This document shows positions 14,301 through 23,470 of a DNA stretch of 64,000 bases, piece by piece. Below the pieces are notes generated by a model, which did no database searches, was not told the origin of the DNA, and saw only the letters and a program-made list of their open reading frames with translations. Source of the DNA: Apostichopus japonicus (Eukaryota > Echinodermata > Holothuroidea > Aspidochirotida > Stichopodidae); contig NC_092570.1 in assembly GCF_037975245.1 (NCBI RefSeq), positions 15,741,001 to 15,805,000 on the forward strand. The letters run 5' to 3'. The translations under genes were made by a program, and so were the position numbers. Position 1 is the first letter of the stretch. Each line of letters begins with the position of its first letter.

Positions 14301-17300
14301 CAATGCACAAACACACATCAAAAATAAAATGCGTTCGCCAAATAAAGCATATGTTTGTTTATATAAAACAGCAATACCATAAAGAATGCAATTTTTAATT
14401 TTTTGACAGCTCCAAACCCGGCATTAATTTGCTGAAACACCTTTGGCCATGTTTTCGCTTACATTTAAAGTATTCTGTAGCCAGTGAATAGGCTAAAAAT
14501 CCTACAAGGATCTATTTAGGGGACCAAGACTTCCCTTTTGCTGAGTCGAATCACACAGAGGAGGAATCGTACTCCACACATCGCCCTTTAAACACAGCAT
14601 AGAGCCTAAAAGTGTCCTTTTAATCACCCTAACCCTGAAAAAAAACCACAAGTGAAGAGTCAGCTGTATTCAGGGTTCATTTTAAGTGGGATCGCACTTT
14701 GCGATGTGAATATTCACTCTGCGATGCAAGACGGCACTCTGTATCGCGCAACTGCCACAAAAAAAAAATAGCCTAACATACTGTAGTAAAGGCAAATTTG
14801 GAGCCTATACCATCATTTGTTTGGAAGATCTTCAAACGATGTCTAATTTCATTTTGATCTATTTATACAGGTGAATGAAATTAATAGCCTAACACACTGT
14901 AGTATAGGCAAATTTGGAGCCGATACTGTCATTTATTTTTATTTTAAATAAAATTCAAGTTTGTAAACCAATTCTGGATTAGTTTAATTAAATAAATTAC
15001 TGCGATAGTGTTACATAATGTTCATTATTAATGTTTCAATTTTGATTCACTCATCCAGGGCATTCAAAAGTAATACCCAAACTAGCTAGCACTAAGCGCC
15101 ATTCTGTTATCTTCCACTTATGATCCTAACTGCAGACCTGTCAACCTGTTTGACCCCAAAATAGGGAGAATAAAAATTTTCAGGGCCAAAAAACCGGGAG
15201 AATAAGGGGCAAATAGGGAGGTTGGTAATTTTCAACTGAAATTATATAAATACTCCTAAATAAATAGTCTACAGTACCGCTCATGTATAACTGGACATGT
15301 GTACGCGCACAGGATGAAGACGTATAAACAAGTACAATCGCGTATAAAATCGTTGACAAACAAATTGCCGCGTAGACACCTCGTATAATCCCTGTACGAC
15401 TTTATACGCAGGTTATGCTATTGTGCTCAATGAATAGGGATTAAAGTCGCCGAAAGAATTAGTGAGATGTTTGAAACAGCCGTTTCTTAAATCGTAGTTT
15501 AAGACGTGATATTCACCTAGCATCGAAGAGGACGCAGGTAAAGTGTGTGCCTGCATAGAACTTAACTGTTTTTTTCGTATACAAGTAGCCTACATGCGAA
15601 CTGCACACATTAGGTACGCCGCATATACAAACAAGTGACAACTTGCGTTTATTAAACTGGTGCACCAAGGCATATGCACAGTGCACGCCGTACTACTGTA
15701 CTGTATTCAGGACTCGACCAAGGCCAACGTACTATAACGACATTGGGCGAAGTCTGAGAACTGACAAAGCAGCCTGATATTGGTTGAGAGTCCCGCACAG
15801 CACTGTGCCAGCAGGGAGTTGTTATGGAACTCCCTGGTGTCAGTCATAACGTGTTTGTAAACAATCAATCTATTTTTAGATTACACTTATTACCCGAAGG
15901 GCATATGACTAACTGTTGGCTATTTTCAGAATTTCGCAAGTGATGAAACATTAAAAAACCGGGAGAATAGAATATGAAACCGGGAGGCTGGGAGATTTGG
16001 GTAAAAACCGTGAGTCTCCCGGTAAAACCGGGAGAGTTGACAGGTCTGTAACTGCAAAAAAAATAGTTCTATAAAGTATAGCCTAACTATCACTGGTAAT
16101 TCTTAACCTAACACACTGTAGCATAGTTAATTGTGGATCCTATACCAGGGATGTAAGTTTTCTGTATTTTAATTACCACAAAAATGGTATTTTCTGGTGC
16201 ATGAACATACTCCAGGTAATGAAATTGATAGCACCATTTTGCATCTCAGCACTCATTTGAGGGCAAAAATTTCAAAAGGGGAGGTGGGGACACCCACTCC
16301 CCCTCAACTACAGCGTGTACAGACAAAAGTTACTTGCTAACCATTTTGACCAAACTGCTAATCAAATCGGGATTTTGATTAGTATAAGTGGTATACCTTC
16401 CCCACCATTTACAGGGTACATCTATGATCTATCATAGATTTCGCACATAATGTCTTATTGAAATCAGATTCATACTACCAGTCTTGTATACACCAAGAGG
16501 ATAATAGTTGTGCAAATCAGACGGTCTGAATAAGACAAGTGTATTACCAAATTGAACATTGTAGGCATGCAAGTGGGATATATACTCTGTATGTTCCCCT
16601 AATTTACAAAGTAAATAAGTATGCCCAGCTATAATAAAACACATATCAATCATGCCAAATTTGTAACCAACATCCACTATTACTGCCAAACCCTTTGAAT
16701 ACCAGGTACCATTGTATGACACCTTGCCAACTGAATACACTGATTCATGCTCACCTACTAGGGGCAATATTTCATCTTGTATGTTAAGTGGCAAAAGTCT
16801 CACTGGAAACATTTCACCCTTCGTATGAATTGTATCTTCAGTCAAGAAGGTTGTACGACCACGGAAAGTGGCTTGCATGAATTCATGCCTTTGTGCTAGG
16901 GTCTTACATAAATTCTTTCTGTTCTTGGTAGTCTTTGAAATTTCCTTGAAGTAATTATGCTTTCCTTCAAAGCGCAATGTCCATGTATTAATCAGTGGAC
17001 CAAACTGCAATAGCACTGCTGGATAGTGTATCAAATAGTGAAACTTTGGTTTCATAGTTACATTATGAAAAAAGGTGTAATAGGAAGTTAGAAAATCCTG
17101 TATCAAATCATCCAGAAACATTGAAAGTGCTGGTGTGACCTCAGCAGAAGTACAGTATTCTGTCACATCTAACAACAACAACAAAACTTTCCATGAAAGG
17201 CAGCCAATAGGAACCAAGTGGCCTACCATTAATGGTAACATACGGTTAAAGCACCACATCTGACAGGCTGTCTGCTTGACTCTGAACGTATAAAGATTGT

Positions 17301-19573
17301 TGGACATGACGGAGGGTTTATTCGTACGGTCAGATGCTTCATATGGAAAAGACTTGATCTGTTGATTCAAGTATTTAAGGGTGAAATACTCTTGTGAAAC
17401 ACAATCCTTGATTACTTCTCCAACTACCTCTGGAAGAACACCCTCAAACAAATCATGGGCCAGGTCCGGTGGTAAGCCATTTGTTACATGAAAATATGTT
17501 AGTTGGTTGAGACAGGAAGTGCCCTTTACCCCATATGTTGACATGAGTGCAGGGTTCACATGAACTGCTTGAGTCTGTTGATCATATACTTCCTTGGACC
17601 TCAATATCAATTTATCTGACAAACAAAAATGATTCTTAAGATTTGCCGTTGTGACATTACACATTCGACATACCCTCCCATGGTTAAAATGTACTTGAAA
17701 CCCTCCGATTTCATGGGCAGCCAGGTTATCTGCCGACAAAAAAGAAACTGTACCACGAAACGTATGCTCCATACCATCTTTAGAGAATTGAATGCCATCT
17801 TTTTCAAGAACTTTCAGATCTTCAAGAAGAGGGAAAAAGACATTTTGCAAACCATATGTTTTTACATAGAGTGATGGGCACAGTGACACCAGTTGAATAT
17901 TGCGCAATTTCGATCTATGCATTGGGTGCAGATTACCAAGCACAAAATACACTGCAGAAAATTTTAGCATTTGAACATGTGTTCCAAGGGGGTTTGCCAC
18001 AGTGAAGTCATCATAGTATAGCTGTACTTGTAGACTAGATGGCTCTTCAGAAAAAAGTGCATTGCTCTTAAATTTGGAACCATCACAAAAGTCACTCAAT
18101 TTATGCTCAATATGACTTGCATGCCCGCCATAAACCTCTCCCAAGATATCATCTGATTTCAACAATGCTTTAAGAGTTTGAAGAATTGGGATGTACTGCA
18201 TTGTATGTTCCTTGCCATTATCATCATCCCTGCCCAGCACATATTCACATGGTTCAACAACATTGTACTGATTTATCATGTATTTCTGAAGATTTCTAGA
18301 ATTTGAAAACAAGTTGAAGGCTTGTTCCAACTGACCCTCTTGAAATATTTCTGCCAAACCAAATTCATTAAGACAATCGATGTTGGTACCCGACCTCATC
18401 AGCATATTGTTGAGATCTTTCTCTAGGTTTTCTCTGTGTATCTTGAGAAGGTCGACAAATTCATTTGCTACGAATGAACAAGCTGCCTGTGGCGTTTTAT
18501 GGATTTCCCTCAGCTTCATTAAAAACATTGATACTTCCCTATTAACATCAAATTCAGGGTGAGGTATTTCTATATTTTCTGGATTTCCATTTTCAACTAC
18601 ATGTTCATTTTGATCTACTTGTACTTCAATTGGAGGAGCATTTAGGTTATTCCGCCTTCCATACCAAAACTCATGTTTTTGCCTTATATGACGCCTAAAT
18701 ACACGGATATTAGAGTAACTCTTAGCACAATTGTTTATCCCACAAACAATTTTAAAGTTGGGATCATTTCCATGTTCAAACCTGTAATGCTTAATTAGTA
18801 CTTCAAACTCTGGAGTACTAAAGTCACAGTGGCAACAGCTGTAAGCCATTTTACTAAAGTCCAACCATATGCAAAATAATACAGCCCCTATGACTGCCTC
18901 ATGATGAGGAATATGTCTCATTTATATCCCACAAGTTAAAAAAACAATGATGAACAATTGAACATTATATACTGTGCACTTGGAAGTTGGACATGGTTAT
19001 GCAAGCATTAATGGAAAGTGTAAATGCACGAGTACAGTCAATGTAATTGTGACCTTGTGACAATACCTTATCTTTCACATACCGTAGGCTACTTTATTTA
19101 GCCCACAGAATTTGTAATTACTGTAAGTAGCAGTGTACTACTGTTCTGCACTATATGTACATGTACTAGGCTAGGCTACATCTGTAATTTGACATACCTG
19201 TGAACAATCAGAATTAGATTAAAAGTTTAAAAACAAATACTGACATCTCTTTCATACATTTATTTAAACATTATTTTGACTGTATACCCTGCAGTGATAG
19301 TAGTAGTAATACTAGTAGTAGTAGCCTACGGTACACTCTTCAGTACTCAGTAGGCCTGGCTATAATTAGCCTAGCCTATGCCACATGCACTTGTAACATT
19401 AGGCTATATACTTACTGTATACTATCAGTATATAGTATACAGTAAGTATATAGCCTTATTTTACAAGTGCTTGTGCCAGTTGTGGCCTATGCTAGGCCTT
19501 TGCTATGATGACAAATAAAGTTACATCAATTGATCAATTTTACTCACCGAATACTTCCTTCGATCTCCATCAT
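2868..19573 (-). CDS. Second transposon gene: PB1-like / SAMD3-like protein, 555 aa, 8 exons
   Basis: Exons in transcript order: 19573-19548 (coding part), 13342-13046, 12658-12353, 9098-8996, 6699-6316, 5568-5385, 4642-4557, 3149-2868. Every junction has GT-AG ends and matching phase, and the sum is 1668 bp with a terminal TAA. The N-terminus is a PB1-like fold region (begins near RHKLLLLYG, acidic end around residues 60-80). An Asp/Ala-rich linker follows, then YPTKTEYDIMVEKIHAKFPQ, a basic stretch starting WKHRLQYKFQNKRKR, and RRKWI before KYPWLF. The C-terminal third resembles the tail of vertebrate and invertebrate SAMD3-like proteins. No SAM domain is visible. Intron 1 contains the whole transposase ORF. 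By analogy with maize TNPA it may bind the subterminal repeats, but that is inference. The family name is from memory; the exon structure is the stronger claim. Confidence 0.68.
3223..3300. repeat. Perfect 31-bp stem, 16-base loop hairpin
   Basis: 3223-3253 (CCAAAATGTTCATCATCATC...) and 3270-3300 are exact reverse complements separated by 16 bases. It sits in the last intron of the second transposon gene, 74 bases upstream of the final exon's acceptor. The 78-nt size resembles a microRNA precursor or a minimal foldback; nothing else supports either role. Confidence 0.7.
3409..3588. mobile_element. Small hAT-like MITE (about 180 bp)
   Basis: The left end CAGTGGTGGCTC and the right end GCCCCGCCACTG are imperfect inverted repeats. 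The flanking octamers are CCCATAGA and CATATAGA (6 of 8 match). It is probably an old hAT-type nonautonomous insertion; the ORFs drawn across it are not genes. Confidence 0.4.
6782..7754. mobile_element. 973-bp MITE with about 130-bp inverted repeats
   Basis: The left arm starts GGGTCATTCCATATCAAATC and the right arm ends GATTTGACACGGAATGACCC. Homology continues inward through matching copies of AATTTCAGTTGCATTGCTTT (rc on the other side). The flank ACCT is present on both sides (6778-6781 and 7755-7758), a likely 4-bp target duplication; CACCT (5 bp) is also possible. It lies in an intron of the second transposon gene and has no coding capacity. Confidence 0.75.
8031..8522. repeat. Three-copy tandem repeat, about 145 bp unit, with TA microsatellite spacers
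   Basis: Copies at about 8031-8176, 8191-8333 and 8385-8522 share TCCTATGTACAAA, TGGCAGAGTTCTAGCCATGA, GATAGATGACATA and GTCTACCGAATCGAGTG. They are separated by TA/TATG-rich spacers, the longest at 8334-8384. The apparent ORF across copies two and three is a by-product of the repeats. It is intronic within the transposon gene. Confidence 0.75.
9598..11852. mobile_element. 2.26-kb nested element with CAGGGCTTGACAAAA termini
   Basis: The ends CAGGGCTTGACAAAA (9598) and TTTTGTCAAGCCCTG (to 11852) are inverted repeats. The 6-bp flanks CCTCAC (9592-9597 and 11853-11858) are identical. Subterminal GGGCACCGACAGC motifs occur at both ends. No long ORF is present. The CAG start suggests a hAT relative, although classical hATs duplicate 8 bp. 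It carries another element at 11005-11637. Confidence 0.7.
11005..11637. mobile_element. 633-bp MITE nested inside the 2.26-kb element
   Basis: CAGGGATGTAAGT at the left and ACTTACATCCCTG at the right form inverted ends. The flank TAATAC is repeated on both sides (10999-11004 and 11638-11643), again a 6-bp duplication. A lone copy of the same terminal sequence occurs at 16146-16158 without an identified partner. Confidence 0.7.
12870..13010 (-). mobile_element. tRNA-derived SINE
   Basis: On the minus strand the head reads GGTGGAGAGCTCAGTCAGTA with an A-box-like GCTCAGTCAGTAGAGC. A B-box AGTTCGAATCC lies at 12944-12954, and a tail containing GTGTCCTTAGGCAAGGCAC is typical of marine-invertebrate SINEs. 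It is in intron 2 of the second transposon gene, just 35 bp downstream of an exon. Confidence 0.65.
14760..14950. repeat. Local direct repeat around GCCTAACAYACTGTAGTA
   Basis: Two copies (about 14770 and 14887) share CTGTAGTA, GGCAAATTTGGAGCC and CATCATTT or a close variant. A third, more diverged copy lies at about 16108-16145, beyond the MITE at 15133-16048. The MITE therefore probably split a preexisting tandem cluster. Confidence 0.5.
15133..16048. mobile_element. 916-bp MITE with CAGACCTGTCAAC ends
   Basis: The left end CAGACCTGTCAAC and the right end GTTGACAGGTCTG are inverted. The 6-bp flank TAACTG is identical at 15127-15132 and 16049-16054. Subterminal AACCGGGAGAAT motifs recur at both ends in opposite orientation. 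It inserted between the transposase stop codon and the next exon of the second gene, so it is inside the long first intron. Confidence 0.78.
16432..19573 (-). CDS. CACTA-type transposase with N-terminal C2H2 zinc fingers
   Basis: The main exon is a single uninterrupted 829-codon ORF (18921 down to 16432). A strong donor after 19548 (CG|GTGAGTAA) pairs with an acceptor just before 18853 (ACTTTAG|T). It joins ATG-ATG at 19573 to the ORF in frame, giving MMEIEGSI-R-K then the ORF's M25, about 815 aa. Numbering by the ORF, two C2H2 fingers are C29-C32-H45-H50 and C60-C65-H78-H83. The catalytic region shows YYDDF (303-306, D304/D305), SADNL with D398, a CRMC knuckle (418-421), LPPDLAHDLFEGV (483-495) and RFEGKHN with E652. 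These resemble the tnp2/TNPD-like transposases of animal EnSpm elements; the DDE assignment is by inspection. It is expected to bind and cut the element ends in the nucleus. Without the upstream exon, translation could start at M1 or M25. The ORF is intact. Confidence 0.82.
19370..19500. repeat. Inverted repeat with a perfect 23-bp core hairpin
   Basis: 19401-19423 (AGGCTATATACTTACTGTAT...) is the exact reverse complement of 19434-19456 with a 10-base loop. Less perfect pairing extends outward through ACTTGTAA/TTACAAGT and GGCCTA/TAGGCC. It lies just downstream of the shared exon's donor, at the start of intron 1, so a stem in the pre-mRNA could affect splice choice; this is speculation. Confidence 0.65.
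19548..19573 (-). other. Shared first coding exon of both transposon products
   Basis: Reading the minus strand, ATG-ATG at 19573 is followed by six more codons and CG, then the donor GTGAGTAA. Phase 2 fits both the transposase acceptor at 18853 (CG+T, then AAA ATG) and the second-gene acceptor at 13342 (CG+A, then CAC). An upstream ATG at about 19610 opens a second frame, MFTGTANSFPRYDGDRRKYS, which leaves the exon in phase 0 and does not fit either acceptor. Confidence 0.6.
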
Positions 19574-19609
19574 AACGAGGAAACGAATTTGCAGTTCCGG
19601 TAAACATGC

Positions 19610-19690
19610 GAGCGAACCAGCACATAGAAGTAGTACTAGTAGTAGTAGAAGTTCAAGTAGTAGTAGTAGTAGTAAGTTGAGTCTCGTCTA
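19610..19690. repeat. AGT-rich triplet repeat
   Basis: Runs of AGTAGTAGT interrupted by ACTAGT and AAGTTCA lie just upstream of the shared first exon, in its presumed 5' untranslated or promoter region. A weaker cluster is at 19298-19325. Confidence 0.6.
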
Positions 19691-20082
19691 GCTGTACTAA
19701 CTACTATATATATACTGTAAGCCACAGACGTGCCACCGGCCGGCCGCATGATCGAACGCATGAACGGGATAAATCTGCATATTCAATGCTTCGTTGCAAT
19801 ACGTGCTTATGATTGGTGCACTAAATTTTAACGCAAAACGTTGACCAATTATGTGTGGTTATTTTTACCGCGAAAAGTTGTGTAACGCTCTAGTACGAAA
19901 AACCAGTGCAGAGTCCCTGAAGGGGGTTGTGCAATATGTGTGTGTGTGATTAGAGTTTTATTTATTGCAATTTGTTTTCTCTAAGGCCTATTGGAGATGG
20001 GCGACTTTTTGTCAGCCTAATGGGTTTAGCTCCTGTTACTCTTTTTGTTCTTTTCAATTTGTTACGTCCATAATATCATCTC

Positions 20083-20217
20083 CAGGGGCGGATGCAGGAT
20101 TTCTCCAAGGGGTGGGGGTTTGAGGTTTCCGCCCGACAGTGAATGGCTGTCACGGGGAGGGGGTAAAAAATTAATGGGGGTTAACCACCTCACCCCTCCC
20201 CCTTGGATCCGCCTCTG
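20083..20217. mobile_element. Possible small inverted-repeat element (CAGGGGCGGATGCAGGA)
   Basis: The left CAGGGGCGGATGCAGGA and right TTGGATCCGCCTCTG are imperfect inverted repeats around G-rich filler. No convincing target duplication is visible. It resembles the CAGNGGCGGA-ended MITE at 21851. Confidence 0.35.
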
Positions 20218-20813
20218 ATCCCTGTTATTTTTGTATTGTGAACATATTAGGCCTATGTGCAAACAAATATAAATAAAGCAAAAACAAGAGCAGGCTTTAA
20301 AACCTTTATCACAACAATGTTATATGCGTCATGGAGCAGTCATGTTCCATAGGCGTAGGGAAGGGGGAAGAGGGGCGACCGCCCTCCACTCTCGATGATG
20401 GGGGAGTCTCCCTCTTTCGCCCCCCCCCCCGATTTGGATGGCATGCTAGAATATATATAGGCCTTCAGCCTGTAATATTGACAACCATTGCACCATTTTG
20501 CATTTAGAGCACCTCCCCCAGGTAAATGATAAATAAATAAGTTTCGCCCACACCCACTTCTGAAAAGCTTCCTACGTTCAACAGTTTGGGGGAAAAAACG
20601 AAAGGAGTGCATGTTTTATTTTATTGAGATGTCCCCGTGCCCTAAAACTTTAAAAGTGATAGTCCAAACTATATTTTTTTCTCTTCCAACAGCACAATAA
20701 AAAGAATATTTAGTGTCTTTTTTTCTACTTTTATTTATTTATCAACCTCCAAGCATTGAGCAAAAAACCTTCCGAAAATCGTTGTTTTTACCCTATCAGT
20801 ATACGAAACCCTA

Positions 20814-20832
20814 TGACGTCACGAAACGTCAT
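20814..20832. promoter_or_regulatory. Palindromic CRE-like site in the element's 5' region
   Basis: TGACGTCA at 20814-20821 is a perfect cAMP-response-element palindrome, followed by a second half site (ACGTCAT) within ten bases. It lies about 1.2 kb upstream of the shared first exon and 440 bp inside the right end, where a promoter would be expected. Function is not shown by sequence alone. Confidence 0.25.
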
Positions 20833-21012
20833 GCATAAAGTGTTAGAGAAAGAAGCACTTTCCGCGTAGCTAGCTGCGGACTGACTGTGCAGTGACAAAC
20901 AAATCCCGAGTCCTGGGGCTGAAATACATGGGTGCTGCATGCAACTATAAAAGGCCTATACCTAGACGGTATATATATCTTCGCTGCGTGGGCAACTTAT
21001 TAAATGTTGTTT

Positions 21013-21259
21013 GTCGGTTAACTTAGTTGGTTACTTAGTCAGTCTGAAATGCTAGTCGGTCAAGTTAGTCAGTCCAGACTTGCTAGTCGGTCGAGGTTAT
21101 TGGCGTTAGTCAGTACCCATAAACTAGTCGGTCGTAATTATTCCCTAGTCGGTCTTGACTGACTAATTGCCGTGACTACTCTAGCACACTTTAGTTAGTC
21201 GGTAGTGACTGACTAGTGTACTGACTAGCTATTCACTAGTCCGTAGCGTTACTGACTAG
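21013..21259. repeat. Right subterminal repeat field (TAGTCGGTC / GACTGACTA motifs)
   Basis: About 245 bases carry the same core as the left field, mainly as TTAGTCAGTC, CTAGTCGGTC and TGACTGACTAG. The right field is shorter and more regular than the left one. Its orientation mirrors the left field, as expected for the two ends of one element. Confidence 0.75.
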
Positions 21260-21274
21260 TTTATGTTTTCAGTG
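21260..21274 (-). repeat. Right terminal inverted repeat of the CACTA-like element
   Basis: TTTATGTTTTCAGTG is the exact reverse complement of the left terminus. It closes the right subterminal repeat field and marks the promoter-side end of the element, because both genes read toward lower coordinates. Confidence 0.85.
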
Positions 21275-21465
21275 CAAAGCAAATGAAGCAAATTGGTCCA
21301 TCCCCATGTAGCTTGATAGCTTGTTGCGTTGTCGATATACTGTATCTTTGTGTTGTATTTTGGATGACATAACTCGATTCTAACTTCTTCATCGTTTTTT
21401 TTTTTGTTTCTTTGTCGAAGGTAATATAACCTTTTTAATTTGAAAGAAAACATAACTATTGTTAA

Positions 21466-21729
<264 letters not shown>

Positions 21730-21850
21730 AGTTTTACCCAACATTAAGCCTTTTGATAGTTCGTTCGAATGCTACATTTGTACTTCTAAGACCGCAGGGA
21801 GGGAATTAATGGTGTGTGTGGCGGGGATGGGCGGTGGATGGTCGTGTAGG

Positions 21851-22123
21851 CAGTGGCGGAGCGTCTATACAGTCAGAGGGGCGGCGGCCCCCCTGACGGA
21901 CTCAAATGGACTGCTGGCGCCCTTTTCAGCCTTTATATCTGCAAATTAGCAAGGCCCGGAAAGGGTCATATCCGGCGATCTAGGGAGTATCTTTAATCAT
22001 TTTTTTTTATACGCTCCGCGCCAACCTGTGGTGGCGCTATGCTTTGATAGTGTCGAAAGCGCCCCTACAGACCATTATCGCCGCCCCCCCCCCCCCCGAC
22101 CAGTACCCCTAGCTCCGCTACTG
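21851..22123. mobile_element. 273-bp hAT-type MITE with perfect 8-bp target duplication
   Basis: The left end CAGTGGCGGAGC and the right end GCTCCGCTACTG are inverted. CGTGTAGG is duplicated exactly at 21843-21850 and 22124-22131. It contains the palindromic GCGCCAACC-GGTGGCGC motif also seen in the 27020-28245 element. Confidence 0.85.
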
Positions 22124-22131
22124 CGTGTAGG

Positions 22132-23470
22132 AAGCTATCATAGGAGGAGGCATCTGAGAAAAAGATATTATATGATTGTATTATGCACCACCCTTCCCTC
22201 CCCGTCAGCCCTTTTCTTCATATAAGAACGCCAATAAGTATAAAGTAACGAAAGTAAACGTGCAGTCGTGAACTTTAATTTGGCTTCATCTGTTGAATGG
22301 AAAGCATATATATCAAATGAACTGGTAGATCGAGATTAAAACTCGCCATGGAATAAAACTGTAGGTAAAACGTGTACACACGACCCCAACCACAACCCCT
22401 GTGCCCCAACCCCACCCCAACCCCTAACTGAGACTCACCAGCAGTAACAGCATTTCTTTTCTCCCATATAATCATAGCAGCAAGTGTGTACCACTCTTAT
22501 TATTATTCAGTAAATTTTGATTTTAGAAACATGTGCAAGGTGGCGCATGTGATGGATATATGCGGTAACTCCGTGTGCACCTACTTTGCGTATATTCCAT
22601 TTGATGTAAATAGCATGCAAGCAGTCTCTCTGGCTGCTTTGTTTGAAAGTCAAACTGTATAACCGCTTTCTTTCGAACGTAATATTTAACCCATCCAGTC
22701 TCGACGAAACCTGTTGGAATTTATATACAGTGTAAGAAGCGAACGTCATTATTGTTTTCCGAGGCACTAAGTTCACGACTTATTTCACCGATTTACCGAT
22801 TCGATTCACCGATAATAAAACCCCAGAATTTAAAAGCCATGCGTGAAGTTTGAGAACCCCCCCCCCCCCCCCCCTTGTCCCTTGCTTGTTTTGACTCAAG
22901 ATATTCGCGAGTCTCATAATGGAGGAATCGGATCAAAACAACTGTGAAATCACATAGGTGAAGGATAAAACTAAACCACAGAGCAAAATCAAAGATATAT
23001 TCTTAACCTTTGACCTTCTCGAAGTTACCGTATACCATTATGTATTTTACAGGAATTCATTGAACCCTTGAGCTAAGGCTGCTTAGCATGCATCTTTCGT
23101 GGCGATTATAAGCTTTAAAAAGTTGTTCCGTTCATGTGTTGTTGTTTTTTTTTACTTCGTAGAATGATGCACGGGTCTGCTTGAATATTCGAAAGGGGAA
23201 CTGCAAGTTCCATAATTTGTAAGCTTAAACCCCGCCCCCGCCCCTTCCCTCCATCTTCACCCTCCCGACCTAAATAAGTCGCTACTCTGAGGACATTGAA
23301 TGGTTCAAGGTTTTATATGATAACTGGCAACGGCATGATCAATGGTGAATTCCGTGGTTGATTCATACATGTATGTGCATGCTCCACACTCCGTCCTGCC
23401 TGAATTTTGTTTCATCCATTGCCCCTTGAATTCAACCGTCTCCATAGTCGGAGTCTTGGTATAATCTTTT
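22132..23470. other. Intergenic, no gene seen
   Basis: This holds only low-complexity patches: C-rich runs at about 22380-22430, a poly-C tract at 22858-22874, and GC-rich pyrimidine sequence near 23225-23270. It ends just downstream of the coiled-coil gene's stop codon. Confidence 0.5.

Larger units (their letters stand above)
1157..21274 (-). mobile_element. Giant CACTA (EnSpm)-like DNA transposon, about 20.1 kb
   Basis: The left end reads CACTGAAAACATAAA from 1157 and the right end is its exact reverse complement, ending at 21274. Both termini are followed inward by several hundred bases packed with CCGACTA, ACTAGTC and TTAGTCAG motifs, like the subterminal repeats of plant CACTA elements. 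Inside lie a CACTA-type transposase and a second multi-exon gene, both on the minus strand, so the 5' end of the element is at 21274. The flanking triplets are CCA (1154-1156) and CAA (21275-21277); this gives either a 3-bp target duplication with one mismatch or a perfect 2-bp CA. CACTA elements usually duplicate 3 bp. Both coding units are open, so the copy may have been active recently. Several smaller transposons are nested in it. Confidence 0.85.

Noticed and set aside
19548-19610. MFTGTANSFPRYDGDRRKYS as the true N-terminus of an element protein
   Set aside because: That frame leaves the exon in phase 0. At the transposase acceptor it meets TAA at once, and it does not fit the second gene. 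The downstream ATG-ATG frame fits both.
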